Positions 54,757-64,000 of a stretch of 64,000 nt of DNA are shown here, piece after piece. Positions within the stretch are counted from its first letter, which is position 1, and each line of letters begins with the position of its first letter. Where the stretch lies: positions 141,312 to 205,311 of the forward strand of contig JAOPGA020001688.1 of the NCBI GenBank assembly GCA_026419775.2. Reading direction: 5' to 3'. Both the position numbers and the translations under genes were made by a program. The stretch is from Acrasis kona (taxonomy: Eukaryota > Heterolobosea > Eutetramitea > Acrasida > Acrasidae). The notes under the pieces were generated by a model. The model did not search any database. It worked only from the letters and a program-made list of their open reading frames with translations, and had not been told where the DNA came from.

Positions 54757-56187
54757 ATGAAAATCCACTTCTTCCTGCTCTTCATCGTCGCATTGGTGTC
54801 GTGCACCAACATTAACTACAAGTTGCTTGGAAACAACATGGTCTTACAAAGGGACAGCCCATACACAAAAATATGGGGTGTATCAGATTCTCAAGTGGTG
54901 AACATTGGTCTACTAAGGGACGGAAAACTGGCTGACTCGTATGACACTAAAGTTATCGGAAAGAAGTGGGTTATTAACTTGAAACCGTACCCTTCTAGTG
55001 GACCTTACCAGATTGTCGTAAAAACTGACGAAACAGTATCATACGACAACGTGATGTTCGGAGACGTTTATTTATGCAGCGGCCAAAGCAACATGGAAAT
55101 GTCCGTCAAACTAACAGACAACTCTACAGCAGAAATAGCCGACAGCATCAACTATCCAAACTTGCGCTTATTCCATGTCAAACACAACCAGCAAGACAAA
55201 CCACAAGACAATGTCGAAGGCGAATGGGTACAATCCAGTCCATCTGGTCTAGGTGGAGATTGGGAAGCAGGTTTCAGTGCTGCGTGCTACTACTTTGGAA
55301 GAGAAGTATACAAATCGCTCGACGGTAAGATCCCAATCGGCTTGATTGAATCCAATTGGGGAGGCACGCTAGTAGAGGCTTGGATGAGCCCTGAAGCTCT
55401 AAAAGCATGTAACGACACTATCAGAGGAGATGGACCCAACGATCAAAGTCATTTATGGAACGGACAAATCGTTCCTCTACTCAACTACAACATTAAAGCG
55501 GCACTCTGGTATCAAGGAGAGGCCAACGTTGACTTTGGAGGCGCACAACTTTATAAATGTAGTTTTCCCTCCATGATCACCGATTGGAGGAAGAATTGGA
55601 ACATTGGAAATTTCCCATTTTATTTCGTCCAGTTGGCCGGTTATGCCCCACAAGCGGAAAGATGGTCTCAATTGAGATTAGCTCAAATTGAAGCGACCAA
55701 ACTTTCGAATGTTTATTTTGCAACGGCGATGGACATAGGAGATCCGACGGACATTCACCCCAGAAACAAACAAGAAGTAGGGAGAAGATTGTCTTTGATT
55801 GCTAGAAATCAAATTTATGGTCAACCGATCGCTTACAAGGGACCCACACTTAACAGTGCCACTGTTACATTTTCGCAAGATGGTCACCTTGCTTTTGTCA
55901 ATTTGAACATTGACAATGTTGTTGGGGAGCTTTTACAATTCAAAACGAATAAATGCACAAGGTGTTGTTCTGTCGGAACGTTGTTTAGTGTTGTGACTAA
56001 TAGTAGAGGTGCGGTTGCTCCTCTAGATGTGAGCGTCAAGGGAAATAGAATTGTGTTATTTGTCGAGAGAACTAGTCGTGATGAAGTTGTTCGTTCCGTT
56101 AGATATGCAATGGATGCTTATGCAGAGTGCGTTTACCGTGATGGTAGCACTGGACTGCCGATGAATACTTTTGAATTCCAAGTTTAA
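54757..56187 (+). CDS. Sialate O-acetylesterase-like SGNH hydrolase, secreted or lysosomal
   Basis: Encodes 476 residues. A signal peptide covers residues 1-17. The sequence follows SIAE: an N-terminal MVLQRDSP..IWG strand pair, GDVYLCSGQSNM with nucleophile Ser111, GGTLVEAWMS, the ALWYQGEAN block, and an ATAMDIGDPTDIHP block holding the catalytic Asp and His. SIAE removes 9-O-acetyl groups from sialic acids in lysosomes; many protist and bacterial relatives deacetylate other sugars. Predicted location is lysosome, phagosome or secreted. It could help digest ingested glycans together with the GlcNAc kinase at 14624. Confidence 0.88.
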   Translation: MKIHFFLLFIVALVSCTNINYKLLGNNMVLQRDSPYTKIWGVSDSQVVNIGLLRDGKLADSYDTKVIGKKWVINLKPYPSSGPYQIVVKTDETVSYDNVMFGDVYLCSGQSNMEMSVKLTDNSTAEIADSINYPNLRLFHVKHNQQDKPQDNVEGEWVQSSPSGLGGDWEAGFSAACYYFGREVYKSLDGKIPIGLIESNWGGTLVEAWMSPEALKACNDTIRGDGPNDQSHLWNGQIVPLLNYNIKAALWYQGEANVDFGGAQLYKCSFPSMITDWRKNWNIGNFPFYFVQLAGYAPQAERWSQLRLAQIEATKLSNVYFATAMDIGDPTDIHPRNKQEVGRRLSLIARNQIYGQPIAYKGPTLNSATVTFSQDGHLAFVNLNIDNVVGELLQFKTNKCTRCCSVGTLFSVVTNSRGAVAPLDVSVKGNRIVLFVERTSRDEVVRSVRYAMDAYAECVYRDGSTGLPMNTFEFQV

Positions 56188-56373
56188 ATAAAAAGATTTA
56201 TGGTTAATGTCAAAATTTATTGGTTGAATCCACAGTCCGTTATCTTTTGTTGTAACCAATGTGAATAACATTACAATCAGCGCGAGCGACCCGACCGGGA
56301 CGGAGGTCTTCCAATAGGCGAAGTATCAAATGGAGATGAAAGTGCGAAATCACAATAATAAATAAATATAACA

Positions 56374-58008
56374 ATGTCCACAATCAAAAGTATCAAAAAT
56401 TTCTGTGAGGATCACTGGAGGTTTGGTTGGGAGATCTGCAAATGGTTACTGTTTGCAGCAACTATATTCTTCATCATTGGTTATGTCGGTATAGTTTTGT
56501 TCTATTTGGGGCAGTTCTTCTCAAACTACCCTAAACTTCATCAGCAGATTGTTATGTACATTCACATCAGCACAGGTAAGAAATATAAATAACTGCACCA
56601 AAGTCTAACAAACACAAAGGATCCGTTATGATACTTTTCGGCTCTCTACAATTTTTCCCTCCCATCAGGCAAAGATGGCCAACATTTCACAGAATGAATG
56701 GTTACATTGTCTACGTTGCCGGATTCATCAGCGGCATCGGTGCATTTGGCGCGTCCTTATATCCACACGGTGGTGAGCCAGTTGTACTATCAGGCATCAT
56801 AGTCTCCCTCTATTGGATTCTAACAATCATCATGGGATACGTTCGCATCATTTACAAAGACATTGAAGGCCATAGGTAAGCTTTACTATTCAATATATTC
56901 TAAACAATAATCAAGAGAATGGATGATTCGATTCTTCTCCCTGGCATATGCCATTCTCATCATGCGTATTGTAGTCATCGTCACACAATACGGACTGGGA
57001 TGGGACTTGAAGGCAAGCATCGGTGCTGCCATCCCTGCCACTTGGTTGTTCTTCATAATCTGTGCAGAGTTCTACATCTCCAATACGAGAATCACGTTCA
57101 AGACTCTGGATCATGTTGTAAATGGCGAAATGTTAACTAGTCTTCCATCTTGGACCAAACTAAAGTTGATCTCAAAGACACAACATGCTGACCAAGTGTG
57201 TTCGTTTGTGTTCGAGCTCGCTCATCCTTCCATGAGAGTTTGTGTTCCTCCAGGTCATCACATGTTGTTGAAAGCAAAAACATCCATGTTTACTACTATT
57301 CGTCCTTATAGTCCAGTAAATATGAATAATAAAACGGGTGTGTTGGAGTTTATTGTAAAAAAGTATAATAATGGCAAAATGAGCTCTTTTATGCATGATT
57401 GTTTATCTGTGGGTGATGAGATGGAAATCAAAGGTCCTATAGGTGAATTTGATTACAAAGCAAATTCATACAAGCATATTATTCTCTTGGCTGGAGGAAC
57501 TGGAATCACTCCAATCGCTAACGTCATAACTTCTGTGTTGAATAATCCATATGATAATACTTGCTTGTACTTGTTCTTCGCCAATAGGACTGATATCGAT
57601 GTTATTCTTTATCAGGAATTGAAGTCGCTGGCTAAGCTCCATTCTGACCGCTTCAAGTTGATCCTAGTAATTAGTCGTCCTGCAGTTGATGGTTTGGACT
57701 ATAATGTTGCTAAACCAAATGACAGCGTGATTCATCTAAGCCCCACGGAGACCACTTGTTGTACATCAAGTGCTGCTGTTACGGACATCAATAAACAAGT
57801 TGTCAATGTCAATCTTAACACAGATTTAGAGTTCAAGAGAGGCAGGATTACTAAGGATTTAATCAAAGAACATGGACCTACACCTAGCAGAGATACCTTG
57901 GTTCTTGTGTGTGGCCCGCATCAAATGTGCTTCAAAATGATGGGTATGATGAGTAGTTTGGGTTATTCTAAGAGCCGAACTTTTGCATTTGGTGTATCAG
58001 ATCATTAA
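56374..58008 (+). CDS. DUF2306 membrane domain fused to cytochrome b5 reductase-like domain
   Basis: Three exons, 56374-56575, 56620-56875 and 56916-58008 (introns 44 and 40 nt), give 516 residues. The N-terminal ~230 hold five or six hydrophobic helices with a DUF2306-like pattern, including HRMNGYIVYVAG and HREWMIRF, rebuilt across the second intron. The His residues could bind heme. The C-terminal ~270 are a ferredoxin-reductase-type module: RPYSPVN for FAD, LLAGGTGITP for NAD(P)H and VCGPHQMC near the end, as in NADH-cytochrome b5 reductases. The design suggests electron transfer from cytosolic NAD(P)H to a membrane acceptor, in the way ferric reductases work; that function is inferred. 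Confidence 0.82.
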
Positions 58009-58074
58009 ATATTTGTAAGATGTAAAATAAAATATTTATTACCAACCACAGAGTACGACGTCTTTAGTTTGAGA

Positions 58075-59031
58075 TCAACTAACGACGTTAGCAAATAATT
58101 TTTTGATATAATCAGGTCTCTCATCTTCTTCACCATCCATTTCTAGGGCATCAAACACTTGTAGCATATTAATCTCTTCACTCGTATCACTCCAATTAGT
58201 GACACTGTGAAGTACTGGTATGCTACCTGTGATTGGTATTCTATGCTCTATAAGATATTTTAGTTGCTCATTAGTGAACTTCTTTTTTAATTGTGTCATT
58301 CTGTTGTACATTGACTGGAACAAGTCTGTTAAATTCTCTGCACAAAAGTAACCTTCTGGCGAGTTACTAACATATGTTGAAAACGCCCCAAAATCTTTAT
58401 TTTTTGCATCACAACAAAGAAAGAACAAATCAAATTCAGATTCCGATCCAACCCACAACCAATTTAATGTAAAAGAGCCTTGATGATGGATTCCCTTGGC
58501 ATATTCTTTAATTTCTTCTGTCTCATACTCTTCGAAATAGTTGGGAATTTCGTCGATGCCACTAATAGCTTTAAACTCAATTGTGAAGTACTCCTCTCCA
58601 ATTCTGAATCCATCGCATATTTCATAAAGTGCAATGAACTCGTATGGTAAAGTTATATTTTGATCCTTGACCTTGGCAATAAATTTTTTGAGTGCCTTTG
58701 GATCAGGTTCGCGGAACACTTCAATAAATGGTTTAAGGATGCTCAAATGTTTTTTGATTTGCATTTTCGTTTGGACTCTATCCTTGCAGAACACGTATGC
58801 GTCCACTCCCTTTGCACTTTCCCAAGAGTTGATGGTCATTAATTTGCCCCACAAATAAGAAGAGCTAGCCACATTAAAATCTTTGCTTGTCCTCAAAATT
58901 TTGAACACATCTTCCACATGAACGAATTCGAAAATTCTTTCAATAATTTCTGTAGGAAGGAAAAATGACGGGTTTGACTTTTTGGATTTGCTCCCAAATC
59001 TTAGATCACTGTCATCTACCCTCCTCTTCAT
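58075..59031 (-). CDS. F-box protein with SMI1/KNR4 (SUKH) domain
   Basis: Encodes 318 residues. A Lys-rich N-terminus is followed by an F-box (about 25-65: FFLPTEIIERIFEFVHVEDV). Residues ~115-260 resemble a SUKH domain, with the typical TLPYEFIALYEICDGF start and later WLWVGSESEFDLFF strands. This pairing is seen in FBXO3-type proteins, which also carry an ApaG domain; none is found here. The F-box would bind SKP1, and the SUKH domain would be the substrate side. The C-terminal ~60 residues are helical and acidic. Confidence 0.78.
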   Translation of the reverse strand: MKRRVDDSDLRFGSKSKKSNPSFFLPTEIIERIFEFVHVEDVFKILRTSKDFNVASSSYLWGKLMTINSWESAKGVDAYVFCKDRVQTKMQIKKHLSILKPFIEVFREPDPKALKKFIAKVKDQNITLPYEFIALYEICDGFRIGEEYFTIEFKAISGIDEIPNYFEEYETEEIKEYAKGIHHQGSFTLNWLWVGSESEFDLFFLCCDAKNKDFGAFSTYVSNSPEGYFCAENLTDLFQSMYNRMTQLKKKFTNEQLKYLIEHRIPITGSIPVLHSVTNWSDTSEEINMLQVFDALEMDGEEDERPDYIKKLFANVVS

Positions 59032-59351
59032 CCAGTTATTGTAAGTTACTCAACCCAAACCATAACATTATCACGACAATCCTCATTTGATAATCTGTAT
59101 TACAGTGTGGTCTGAATTTTCTTGCAGATGAGTTGTTGTACCACCTGATAATTTGGCACCACAGTGGTTAGAGTTGGGTCAAAACAAATTAATTGTAAAC
59201 AATCGGATGAATGAAAACGATTAGACGTATTAGACCTCATCAACACGTACAGACATCCCCAAGAAAAGGATTTCAATACTAACTAAGATTTGGATAGGGG
59301 TTATGTTGTTCATAACATAAAGATTGAGATGTTAGGTGACCGAATTTTCTG
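59032..59351. other. Intergenic gap
   Basis: 320 bp that should contain the promoter of the F-box/SUKH gene. No ORF, RNA gene or repeat seen. Confidence 0.35.
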
Positions 59352-60143
59352 GTGGGATTTGTGTACATAAACGCTTCATTGGAAAATTCTTTTGAGCGAG
59401 TCATCATGTACTTCGCTGAGTACTTGAGCTTTCACATACTCTACTGTGAATTTCCCTCATTTGATATACATGAACATGGCGATACTTATTGTACGGGCTA
59501 TATAACACATCTTGGAATACTGCTGCCTGAAAATAATTCTCACTGAGGATCAAAAAGAGCTAACTCGTTCGGTAGTCAGTATAGACGGATTAGCGACTCA
59601 CCTTCTTCTCCCAGAGTCAAATAGAAAAAAGAGAGAGCAAGAAGGACAAGTATAAAAATAGAAATAAGAAGAAAGCTGGACCGCTGGTGTTAAAAAAATA
59701 GAGGAAGACGAAAATTTAATTAGACTTGTTGTAATTAATCACTTAACTGTTGGTGATTCTTACAAAACCAATGCCATTGTCAACTCGGACGCCATACCAA
59801 TCGTGATGAACATTAATAACGTCTCGGGACTATTGGAATGTTTTATCCTCAAGAAGACAAACCACAAGGCAGTCCTGCAAAAATGGCGTTGATTGATGTA
59901 CGCGGAGGATTATTCCCTGCCGGAATTGTGCAAATTGATCAAAAGAGTAACAACAAAAGAAGTGTCGTGTTGCACAGGAGTGGTATATTTACTTTGACCG
60001 ATGATTCGTATCCTGCCTTTTCATTCGTTGTTAATGCCAGATATTATTCAAGTGACAGAGGCCTAACAACTGAAAAGCCAAGCCCAGAATCAAGATCAGT
60101 CGGTTATGGATTGGATGCGAAGAACATGCAAATAACATTTTGA
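59352..60143 (+). pseudogene. Frameshifted gene remnant A
   Basis: Coding-like sequence continues for ~790 bp but changes frame at least twice. One frame runs to a TGA near 59544. A second runs from about 59540 to 59835, interrupted by three stops close together near 59655-59670. Then the first frame returns from 59838 to a TGA at 60141-60143 (about 101 residues, with ALIDVRGGLFPAGIVQID). Each piece has good amino acid composition, so this is more likely one broken gene than chance. The family is not recognised. The last piece alone could still be a small expressed ORF. Confidence 0.5.
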
Positions 60144-60209
60144 GATAAAAAATAAATTCGTTGTTTTCTTTTAATACATTATCCGGTTCATTCATTTAGT
60201 TTTTTAGAC

Positions 60210-60407
60210 TTAAAATTCATCATCGTCCGTGAAATCAACACAAAAACCTGAAAACAGGCTCGGAATGAAAGAACCCTCATTTAAATGAAGACCGTCGTGA
60301 AAATATTGGTTCCATCTATGTAAAGGACAAACAAAACAGATAACAACGAGAGGAAGCACAGTGCATTTGGTTTGAATCATTGTAAGATAATCGTCAAAGA
60401 TGGCCAT
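60210..60407 (-). pseudogene. Possible SGNH-hydrolase fragment
   Basis: A 65-codon minus-strand ORF includes WNQYFHDGLHLNEG, similar to the DGLHL block near the C-terminus of SGNH/GDSL esterases that carries the catalytic Asp and His. There is no N-terminal part, and the sequence upstream is coding-like in other frames. A short chance match cannot be excluded. Confidence 0.25.
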
Positions 60408-60449
60408 TCAACATGCTCTATAACATTAATCACAATCTTTGATTCAGAC

Positions 60450-60841
60450 ATCCAAATAATTGCGCTCTAGGACAGATGGCGCTTTATTGTTTTAAAATTA
60501 TTATTAAGGGGGATGCTCTCACTTTTATTACCAATGCCGCTTCAACAGCTCTTCTTCTTCACAGGCTGTTATTGATGACATTCACTTGAATTGATTGTTG
60601 GTGGGATTGACAATCCTTTGTTCGTAACGACAATAGCTAAATTTTTGAAGCGGAATTTAGGGGAGATATGATTACTGTTCACCGTGAAAGAATGAAACAA
60701 AGTTTTCCGGGTGTGAATAGACCTGTATATGATGACGTGTTTGTCGACACTACACAACGTTTCACCATTCAGCATGATTTGATGAACATTTTGGTGGAGA
60801 TTAGGTTGGAAGTTGTGACAGTCACCACAACGCTCGTGTGA
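60450..60841 (+). pseudogene. Frameshifted gene remnant B
   Basis: Two coding-like pieces in different frames follow each other: about 60600-60670 (ending in KFLKRNLGE) and 60668-60841 (an ATG-initiated ORF of 57 codons containing NRPVYDDVFVDTTQRF, ending TGA). Further coding-like sequence is seen near 60520-60590. It lies right behind remnant A and may be part of the same or another dead gene. No family recognised. Confidence 0.35.
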
Positions 60842-61246
60842 CAATGCCCATTAAATTGTTTGAAAGCCCTGTTAGTCTGACGATAACAACAACGAGATAA
60901 CTTGACGAAAGATTAGAATTGGTGATATCGGATCAACTTTTTTATAATAAAGTATTTTGATATCAATGGCATTTGTTATTTTAAAGTAACATTCATGACC
61001 TGATGCGAATGTTGAAGGTCATTTCGATCGTATCAATAGGTATCCAACATATTATTGAACTGGTTTGTTTGTGTTTGGTTATACTACTAGTATCCAGCGT
61101 ATAATCCGCATGTGTTCTCTTTGAAGAAAATTGTTTGCTGAAATCTTGGTTGAGTTAAAGATTATGAAAATCAACCAAAAATAAAAAATATCGATAGCCA
61201 GGTGAGAACATGCTATGATCACGCATCCTCAATATTCTTGTAGTAC
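60842..61246. other. Intergenic gap
   Basis: About 400 bp of AT-rich sequence before the RG-rich protein gene. No gene, RNA or repeat seen; the promoter of the next gene is expected here. Confidence 0.35.
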
Positions 61247-64000
61247 ATGAGCACATCACCAAAAGAAGAAGAGAATATTAGCAATGTCCCAAAAACTAAA
61301 ACTTTTTCAACACTCAGTTTAAATTCAAAACCAACGATCGTTAACACCTCTCCATCACAAAAAGCATCCGCATGTACGTTACAATTTTCTGATATTGACT
61401 TTAAATCATTTAGCGTCAACACAGCAGACCATTAGAAAGGAGAGCGGAGTTGTTGTAATAAAGAAAAGTACCACAGGTACCACCAACCAAGCGAACAATT
61501 CAAGAATAAGAACAAAATCAATAGGATCTAAGCTCTCTGTACCAGTTCCTTTAAATCTTTTACCAGAGTCACCAACAATAGAGCAGGCCCCCTCCACCAC
61601 ACAATCATCCTCCACAACAAACAGTTCTTCCTCTAACGCGTGGGGTCCCAAAGAATCCTCAGATGTCCCAGATCAACCAAGAACCGCTTGGAGCAAAACA
61701 GAGAGCGTGAGCGAAGTCTCCAGCAACACACAAGACGACGAACAATTTCCATCTCTTGATGCCAGTATGTGTTTTTTTCATCTTTTTCAAATCATTTACT
61801 TTTAAAGAACCCAAAAAAAAGAGAACCCAATCAACAGGTCCCATTCCCAACGAAGAAGTAAAATTTTCACCTCAAAAGAAGATACTTTCCAGAGATGAAA
61901 AACCATCATCAACCTCAAGCACTCCACCACGTTCCTCCTCCATCGAAAAGAAATCAGAATCAACCAAGAGTGAAGAGGAGACGCGCCCGACCATCAATTG
62001 GGGAGCCACCAGCGAGGACGACGAAATGGATTATGATGAGGATTTGGAACTCTTGATGAAGAGCACTCCGACGCTTTTAGAGTCTGCATTCGCCGACCCA
62101 CCCAAACCAGCACCAGCGCCAGCGCCAGTCAAGTCAGCATGGGGTAATCCAAACGAAACGAAACAAGATGTTGATTCCAACACTCAACAACAAGTCAAGG
62201 AAGAAAAGAAGGAATCGCCAAGAGGCCCATCAACCACCACCGATTCTCCATCCGAAGATAAAAAGACCAGAAGATTAAGCAAGGTTCAAAATTTATTCGA
62301 AAAGGGTTCTGGCGAAAAAAAGATTCAAATCCTCAAGAAGCCCATGCTACAAGCATCAAAGATTGAACACGAAAAGGAAGTAACAAAGCCAACAGATGCT
62401 CAAGTGCAACAAACAATGTCGCTGATCAACAATCCAAACAGTCCGCTCATCAAGATTCAAAATCAAGCTGCAAACATGAACACATTAGCGGAGCAACGCA
62501 GAGAACAAAAACGTTTGGAAGAAGAACAAGAGGAAAGAGAGAAACAAGAGCGCATTCGTCAACGTCTCGAAGCACTAAACAAAAAGACTCAAAAAGCAAC
62601 AAGAAGAGCAACAAGCAGCAGCAGCAGCAGCAACGATTACATCCACGCCCAACGTGACGCCCATCGATGCAACCCATCACTCTGATGATTTCAAAACGAG
62701 ACCACCCAGCAGGCACTCCGATCGCACCGGAAGAACCACCAGAACAAATCTAGAAGATGTGCCCAAGAAGGAAACACCGATCGATTATACATTAGAGGAT
62801 ACCAATTGGAGAAGCAAGGACACCACGCCATCTGATGCATCTTCATCATCTCCATTCCAAAAATTAAAACCAATCGATAAATCATCAACATTGACCACCA
62901 ATGCGAACGCTTCAATCAGGGGAAGAGATCGATCTACATCCATGGATAATCAAGAAGACAAGAACGAAACCTCTGGAAGAGGAAGAGGACGCGGACGTGG
63001 CAGAGGACTTTATCATGAAGATTCAATCGGCAGAGGATCGAATCGCGATCGATCTTCATCATCAGGAACATTAAAATCGCCAAGATTATCAAAAGCGGAA
63101 TCATCTACGCCACCAAGTCCATCATCATCGTCATCGAATCAAGAAGAATCATCGCCTGCACCATCCACACCCAATGCAACCATCAAGAGACCATTCCTAC
63201 GCAACGTCGCCACGAAGCAACCAGGTGCAGGTCGCGGATATGCATCGCCCAAAACACCAGTCAGTGCCATCAACGTTCAATTAGAAAACAAATTCGACAT
63301 TCCTTCGCCGCCGATCGTATCAGAAAAGCAAGTCAATCAAATAGCAGCGGCAGTTCATGGAGATGCCGACGATGCCAATCTAATCATCAACGACATTGCC
63401 AGATCCATCGATGAAAGCGAAGACACGTTCGTCAGCACGCAAACAGGAGTGGTGGTGCTCAACGAACAAACGGGCGTAGACGTCGGACACGAAGAAGGAG
63501 AGTGGCAAGAACAAAAGAAGAGAGGTCAACATCGATCGTCTCTACCTCCATCCACTCCGCCGCTACTCGACAATAACAACAAGAATAACAAATCCACTCC
63601 AAATCATAAAAACGAAGGTGGTAATGCGGGCGGTAATAGGAGCAGAAGAAATAGCGAAAAGAGAGAATTCGATCATGCGAATGCAAATTCGAATCGCGAT
63701 CACCAACCAAGAGGCGATAAAAAAAAGAAGGAACATCACAAGAACCAAAGTAATGCTAATCATGCGCCACCCAGTCAAATCTCTTCCAACGAATCATCGA
63801 GTACTCTTGATAATGTTGAACCGGTGGTGGTAGAGACCACCAAACCAGTGAACGTGAGAAGACCAAGCATCAATCTAGATACCACTCACATTCCATCGTT
63901 CAACACCACCAAAATATCATTTGGTTCATTATCCACTCACACGCCCGTCGATTCATCATCGATTCAACCAGAAGAGGTATTTTCCATCACTGCCGGTCAC
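61247..64000 (+). CDS. Large disordered RG-rich protein (3' partial, apparent 1-nt frameshift)
   Basis: Exons 61247-61373, 61414-61764 and 61808 onward (introns 40 and 43 nt). The frame of exon 3 closes with TGA at 62683-62685. From about 62586, however, a different frame is open to base 64000 without a stop and with the same Ser/Pro/Asn-rich style. The two join smoothly if one A is removed from AAAAA at 62581-62585, giving a continuous charged helix followed by an Ala run. The protein has FPSL and WG motifs (about 61650-61760), acidic patches, a coiled region (62480-62600) and an RG-repeat block (62973-63005). Such layouts are found in RNA-binding proteins (PRRC2- or LARP-like). No folded domain is visible, and the C-terminus lies beyond the window. 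Confidence 0.75.

Noticed and set aside
62541-62620. An extra short intron as the cause of the frame change in the RG-rich gene
   Set aside because: Joins of 40-49 nt are possible, but all need a GTC donor not used elsewhere here. A single extra A gives a cleaner and fully coding result.

Overview
The window is a gene-dense, moderately AT-rich piece of a nuclear protist genome. Genes lie on both strands at short spacing, many carry very short spliceosomal introns, and there is a Pol III tRNA gene with internal promoter boxes. TAA, TAG and TGA all end genes, so the code looks standard. The gene set (eRF3, MCM6, UBE3A-like HECT ligase, CAF1 deadenylase, PP2A B'' subunit, MBF1, RPF1, uL4, NAPE-PLD-like hydrolase, a CEP78-like centriolar protein, 7TM and G-alpha-like signalling proteins) is that of a free-living unicellular eukaryote. 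An amoeboflagellate such as a heterolobosean (Acrasis/Naegleria type) fits; this is inference, not proof. By hand I placed 39 introns: 38 are 32-46 nt and the one in uL4 is 119 nt. Exon joins were chosen by reading frame, GT..AG ends and family conservation, not by transcript data.

Layout. 1-2049: 3' part of a Ser/Thr-rich surface protein that starts before the window. 2050-3346: gene-poor, with broken coding-like stretches and a 17-bp inverted repeat. 3347-9022: BCS1-type AAA ATPase with added SAM-like domains, two unknown membrane or secreted proteins, and an AP180/CALM-type ANTH clathrin adaptor. 9156-12528: one spliced gene joining a divergent heterotrimeric G-alpha domain to two BTB domains and an F-box, the most striking gene here. 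13092-19112: FAD monooxygenase, N-acetylglucosamine kinase, tRNA-Asp, UBE3A-like ligase and a small membrane protein. 19238-27038: uL4, a START protein, two small hypothetical genes, CEP78-like protein, and MCM6 with an unusual coiled-coil insertion. 27152-35450: a decayed C48-peptidase fragment, an F-box-like protein, CAF1, MBF1, an unknown protein, a decayed locus, a PPR protein and a 7TM receptor-like protein. 35945-40976: an hsp70 locus broken by an internal deletion, a second FAD monooxygenase with a promoter palindrome, and a NAPE-PLD-like hydrolase. 41186-47213: two small basic proteins, a gene joining an MJ1316 domain to a PrimPol-like primase domain, a mitochondrial-type protein, and a RimK-like ATP-grasp ligase carrying a signal peptide. 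47224-58008: two coiled-coil proteins, PP2A B'', eRF3, RPF1, sialate O-acetylesterase, and a DUF2306/cytochrome b5 reductase fusion. 58075-61246: an F-box/SUKH protein and a run of pseudogene debris. 61247-64000: 5' part of a disordered RG-rich protein with an apparent 1-nt frameshift; it runs off the window.

Themes that connect genes: ubiquitin-ligase adaptors (G-alpha/BTB/F-box, UBE3A-like, two F-box proteins), mRNA decay and translation (CAF1, eRF3, MBF1, uL4, RPF1), DNA replication or repair (MCM6, PrimPol-like), and centriole or cilium-type proteins (CEP78-like and possibly the two coiled-coil genes). No operons, CRISPR arrays or intact transposons were seen.
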